DNA of 9,180 bases from Candidatus Hecatellales archaeon (GTDB taxonomy: Archaea > Thermoproteota > Bathyarchaeia > Hecatellales > Hecatellaceae), in NCBI GenBank assembly GCA_003662515.1, contig QMYF01000008.1:1-9180 (forward strand), in the 5' to 3' direction. Of the stretch, positions 8,043-9,180 are shown piece after piece. Every line of letters begins with the position of its first letter. The stretch's first letter is position 1. Made by a program: the position numbers and the translations under genes. Below the pieces are notes generated by a model that had not been told where the DNA came from, did not search any database, and saw only the letters and a program-made list of their open reading frames with translations.

Positions 8043-8300
8043 TCACTTCTCCCTAACCACAAACCTGTAGTATACGGCTTCTCCAGCCGTAGGACTCTTA
8101 CGGGTAATCTTGATGATGTCGCCTGGCTTAGCTCCCAACGCCTTAACTGCAGGATCAGTATCCTTAATCTTAGGCAGATGGTAGGGTTTTATCCGGTATT
8201 TTTTCAGAAGCTCCTCTGCCTCCTCCTTAGACAGGATTTCATGTTTGGGTACTAGAATATGGTCGAAGATTTTGAAGCCTGCTTCCGCCTTCTTACTCAT
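8043..8300 (-). CDS. rpoH: DNA-directed RNA polymerase subunit H (Rpb5 C-terminal homologue)
   Basis: Encodes a small (85-residue) polymerase subunit equivalent to the C-terminal assembly domain of eukaryotic Rpb5. It sits at the lower jaw and contacts subunit A. The signature [11 protein letters not shown] (13-23) is followed by [24 protein letters not shown] (42-65) and the terminal [12 protein letters not shown] (71-82), all typical of archaeal RpoH. As in other archaea, the N-terminal Rpb5 jaw domain is absent. The N-terminus has a few residues more (MSKKAEAGF) than the shortest homologues. The ATG at 8298-8300 has no in-frame start upstream, and a strong GGGGAGGT lies 12 nt ahead of it. 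It is the first gene of the operon, and its TGA is followed two bases later by the rpoB ATG. Length and motifs leave little doubt. Confidence 0.96.
   Translation of the reverse strand: MSKKAEAGFKIFDHILVPKHEILSKEEAEELLKKYRIKPYHLPKIKDTDPAVKALGAKPGDIIKITRKSPTAGEAVYYRFVVREK
8049..8053 (-). promoter_or_regulatory. Shine-Dalgarno site deciding the rpoB start
   Basis: Minus-strand GGGAG, inside the last codons of rpoH, stands 8 nt before ATG 8040 and only 2 nt before GTG 8046. The spacing favours the ATG as the rpoB start. Confidence 0.6.
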
Positions 8301-8312
8301 ATTACGGATAGT

Positions 8313-8320
8313 ACCTCCCC
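8313..8320 (-). promoter_or_regulatory. Shine-Dalgarno site of rpoH
   Basis: Minus-strand GGGGAGGT contains a full anti-SD match (GGAGGT), ending 12 nt before the rpoH ATG. The spacing is slightly long, but no alternative in-frame start exists upstream, so it supports ATG 8300. Confidence 0.7.
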
Positions 8321-8366
8321 TAAGAGTTAAGCTCCCAACCTTAAAAGCTGGCTTTCATCGCCCTAC

Positions 8367-8380
8367 GGCGGCAACCCGCC
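8367..8380 (-). other. Small GC-rich hairpin in the predicted rpoH leader
   Basis: The minus strand reads GGCGG-GTTG-CCGCC, a perfect 5-bp GC stem with a 4-nt loop. It can be lengthened by two A-T pairs past one bulged base. It would lie close to the 5' end of the predicted operon transcript, about 66 nt before the rpoH start. No known riboswitch or RNA family is recognised. It could equally be a chance palindrome. Confidence 0.35.
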
Positions 8381-8396
8381 TATGCATGAATAGAGC

Positions 8397-8415
8397 GTTA
8401 AAGACCATTTAATAA
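8397..8415 (+). promoter_or_regulatory. Possible promoter of the HAD hydrolase gene, overlapping the operon promoter
   Basis: On the plus strand TTTAATAA (8408-8415) can serve as a TATA box. GTTAAA (8397-8402) fits the BRE pattern but lies about five bases further upstream than usual. The expected start site near 8437 would give a leader of about 33 nt that includes the GGAGGT at 8449. This is the same AT-rich patch used by the opposite-strand promoter. It is weaker than the minus-strand element, so confidence is modest. Confidence 0.4.
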
Positions 8416-8423
8416 ACTTTTAC
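8409..8423 (-). promoter_or_regulatory. Predicted promoter (BRE + TATA) of the rpoH-nusA operon
   Basis: On the minus strand GTAAAA (8423-8418) fits the archaeal BRE consensus RNWAAW. It is followed after one G by the TATA-like TTTATTAA (8416-8409). With the usual archaeal spacing of about 26 nt from the TATA centre, transcription would begin near 8384-8390, giving a leader of roughly 85 nt before rpoH. It is the best TATA element in the intergenic region and the only one with an adjacent BRE match. A weaker T/A run at 8347-8340 (CTTTTAAG) could be an alternative that gives a very short leader. The call rests on motif and spacing only. Confidence 0.6.
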
Positions 8424-8448
8424 CCTGAAAATAAGTTAAAAAGGCTTA

Positions 8449-8459
8449 GGAGGTAGGAG
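8449..8459 (+). promoter_or_regulatory. Tandem Shine-Dalgarno-like sites of the HAD hydrolase
   Basis: GGAGGT (8449-8454) is followed by GGAG (8456-8459). They end 16 and 11 nt before ATG 8471. The perfect copy is too far away for ideal initiation; the second is better placed. An in-frame TAG at 8447-8449 excludes any earlier start. Confidence 0.5.
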
Positions 8460-8470
8460 AGTCAACCTGG

Positions 8471-9154
8471 ATGCTGGAAGGCAGGCTTCAAAACCTCTTT
8501 AAACCTGTGAGGGCGGTAGGCTTCGATTTAGATGGAACCCTCGTAGACAATACGAGACAGCTCCTCGACGCTTGGAAGCAGGCATTAACCGAGGTTGGTG
8601 TTAGAAACGTTACGGACGGCGATCTGCTGGCTCAGTTCGGCAAGCCCACCACAACCATAGCTTTACATTTTACGGGAAGCTGGGAGAAAGCCTTGAAGCT
8701 TGTGAAGCTTAAAGATGAGATTTACGACGGCCTCTGGCCTCGCCATTCAAAACTTTATCCCGGAGCCTTAGAGGCTCTTCGGGAGGTTAAAAGGCTCGGC
8801 CTCCTCTGCGGTGTAGCCTCCTCTAATAGGGTTGAGAGGATTAGACGCATCCTCAACCATTTCAACCTTCAACGTTACGTGGATGGCGTGGTTGGCTACG
8901 ATGAGGTTTCAAGGGGGAAGCCCCATCCGGAGATGCTTCTGAAGCTTGCCGGAAAGCTTAGGGTGAAAAGCCTAGAGCTAGCCTACGTGGGCGACAGCCT
9001 TTACGATGTGGTTGCCTCTAGGAGGGCAGGCGTCTTACCTGTCATGGTGATGGGCAGCCCCGTTTCTAAGATTCAGGTAAGCCTTCCAAGATGCCTCCGG
9101 CTTAAAAGCCTAAGGGAGCTTCCAAACCTTCTAAGAAAGCTTAAAGGCTTCTGA
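8471..9154 (+). CDS. HAD-superfamily hydrolase, phosphoglycolate phosphatase-like
   Basis: Encodes a 227-residue soluble enzyme of the haloacid dehalogenase superfamily, probably a Mg-dependent phosphatase. All four catalytic motifs are present. Motif I is DLDGT, with nucleophile D19 and acid/base D21. Motif II is the VASSN strand, with S117. Motif III is K150 in GKPHPE. Motif IV is GDSLYD, with D175 and D179. The stretch between motifs I and II (about residues 27-95) is helical and fits a C1 cap, placing it with phosphoglycolate phosphatase, beta-phosphoglucomutase or PpaX-type enzymes. The substrate cannot be read from the sequence. There is no signal peptide or membrane segment. ATG 8471 is the first in-frame start after a stop codon, with purine-rich GGAGGTAGGAGAG upstream; GTG at 8507 is a less likely alternative that would trim an amphipathic N-terminal stretch of about 12 residues. 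It is transcribed divergently from the polymerase operon, and nothing shows a functional link. Confidence 0.9.
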   Translation: MLEGRLQNLFKPVRAVGFDLDGTLVDNTRQLLDAWKQALTEVGVRNVTDGDLLAQFGKPTTTIALHFTGSWEKALKLVKLKDEIYDGLWPRHSKLYPGALEALREVKRLGLLCGVASSNRVERIRRILNHFNLQRYVDGVVGYDEVSRGKPHPEMLLKLAGKLRVKSLELAYVGDSLYDVVASRRAGVLPVMVMGSPVSKIQVSLPRCLRLKSLRELPNLLRKLKGF

Positions 9155-9180
9155 AAAGCGCTACCAGGCCTCCCAGCTTA

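Noticed and set aside
8351..8380. Leader sequence GCGATGAAAGC with a nearby hairpin, suggesting a C/D-box sRNA, or a kink-turn through which L30e could regulate its own operon.
   Set aside because: Only an imperfect C-box-like string is present. No CTGA D box or matching G-A pairs lie at the right distance.
8367..8380. Plus-strand GGCAACCC reminiscent of a conserved stretch in SAM riboswitches.
   Set aside because: No surrounding multi-stem architecture. It also lies upstream of the plus-strand TATA, so it would not be in the HAD transcript.
8471..9154. HAD gene as a functional partner of the polymerase operon.
   Set aside because: It is divergently transcribed, a very common enzyme family, and shows no motif linking it to transcription. 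Adjacency alone is not evidence.
1..9180. Very frequent short words such as AAGGCT/AGCCTT and AAGCTT, which look like a dispersed repeat.
   Set aside because: They mostly coincide with common codon pairs such as Lys-Ala (AAG GCT/GCC) and Lys-Leu (AAG CTT) in a genome favouring these codons. There is no fixed spacing or longer shared unit.
9161..9180. Possible 3' end of a convergent minus-strand gene (TAG at 9163-9161 preceded by five open codons).
   Set aside because: Twenty bases are too few to support a gene.

Overview
The window is archaeal and comes from a core, slow-evolving locus. Positions 49-8300 on the minus strand hold an RNA polymerase operon in the order rpoH - rpoB - rpoA - rpl30e - nusA. 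A single HAD-family phosphatase gene (8471-9154) is transcribed the other way from the same intergenic region. The archaeal assignment rests on four things: the small Rpb5-like RpoH; the Rpb2-like RpoB and Rpb1-like RpoA sequences; L30e and a KH-only NusA next to the polymerase genes; and a BRE/TATA-type promoter in place of a bacterial -35/-10. The gene order is the classic archaeal RNAP order. It would normally continue into rpsL/rpsG, but those are not visible before the window ends.

The most informative trait for lineage is that both large subunits are uninterrupted. RpoB is one protein of about 1124 aa, and RpoA is one protein of 1282 aa containing what most archaea encode as separate A' and A'' subunits. 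Unsplit A has been reported from Thaumarchaeota/Aigarchaeota-type lineages and some other deep TACK-side groups. I infer an organism from that broad part of the tree. I cannot name it further from this sequence. Base composition is near balanced, and the coding sequences share a similar codon style, rich in AAG, GCC/GCT and AGG, with no sign of foreign DNA.

Layout (minus strand, upstream to downstream): a promoter with a good BRE+TATA at about 8409-8423; a leader of roughly 85 nt with a small GC hairpin; rpoH; rpoB; rpoA; rpl30e; nusA. Every junction is closed up: TGA-AA-ATG, TAATG, TTGA and GTGA. The five genes therefore look translationally coupled, with Shine-Dalgarno-like purine runs embedded in the 3' end of the preceding gene. 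Together they supply the catalytic core (A, B), the jaw/assembly subunit H, a KH RNA-binding elongation or termination factor, and a ribosomal protein of the kink-turn-binding L7Ae/L30e fold.

The only non-coding stretch of note is 8301-8470, which carries the divergent promoters. Positions 1-48 and 9155-9180 are short flanks with no supportable gene. I did not find an undescribed system here. The points worth a second look are the unsplit A subunit, a four-cysteine cluster in its middle, the overlapping divergent promoters with a structured leader, and the non-ATG starts at the coupled junctions.
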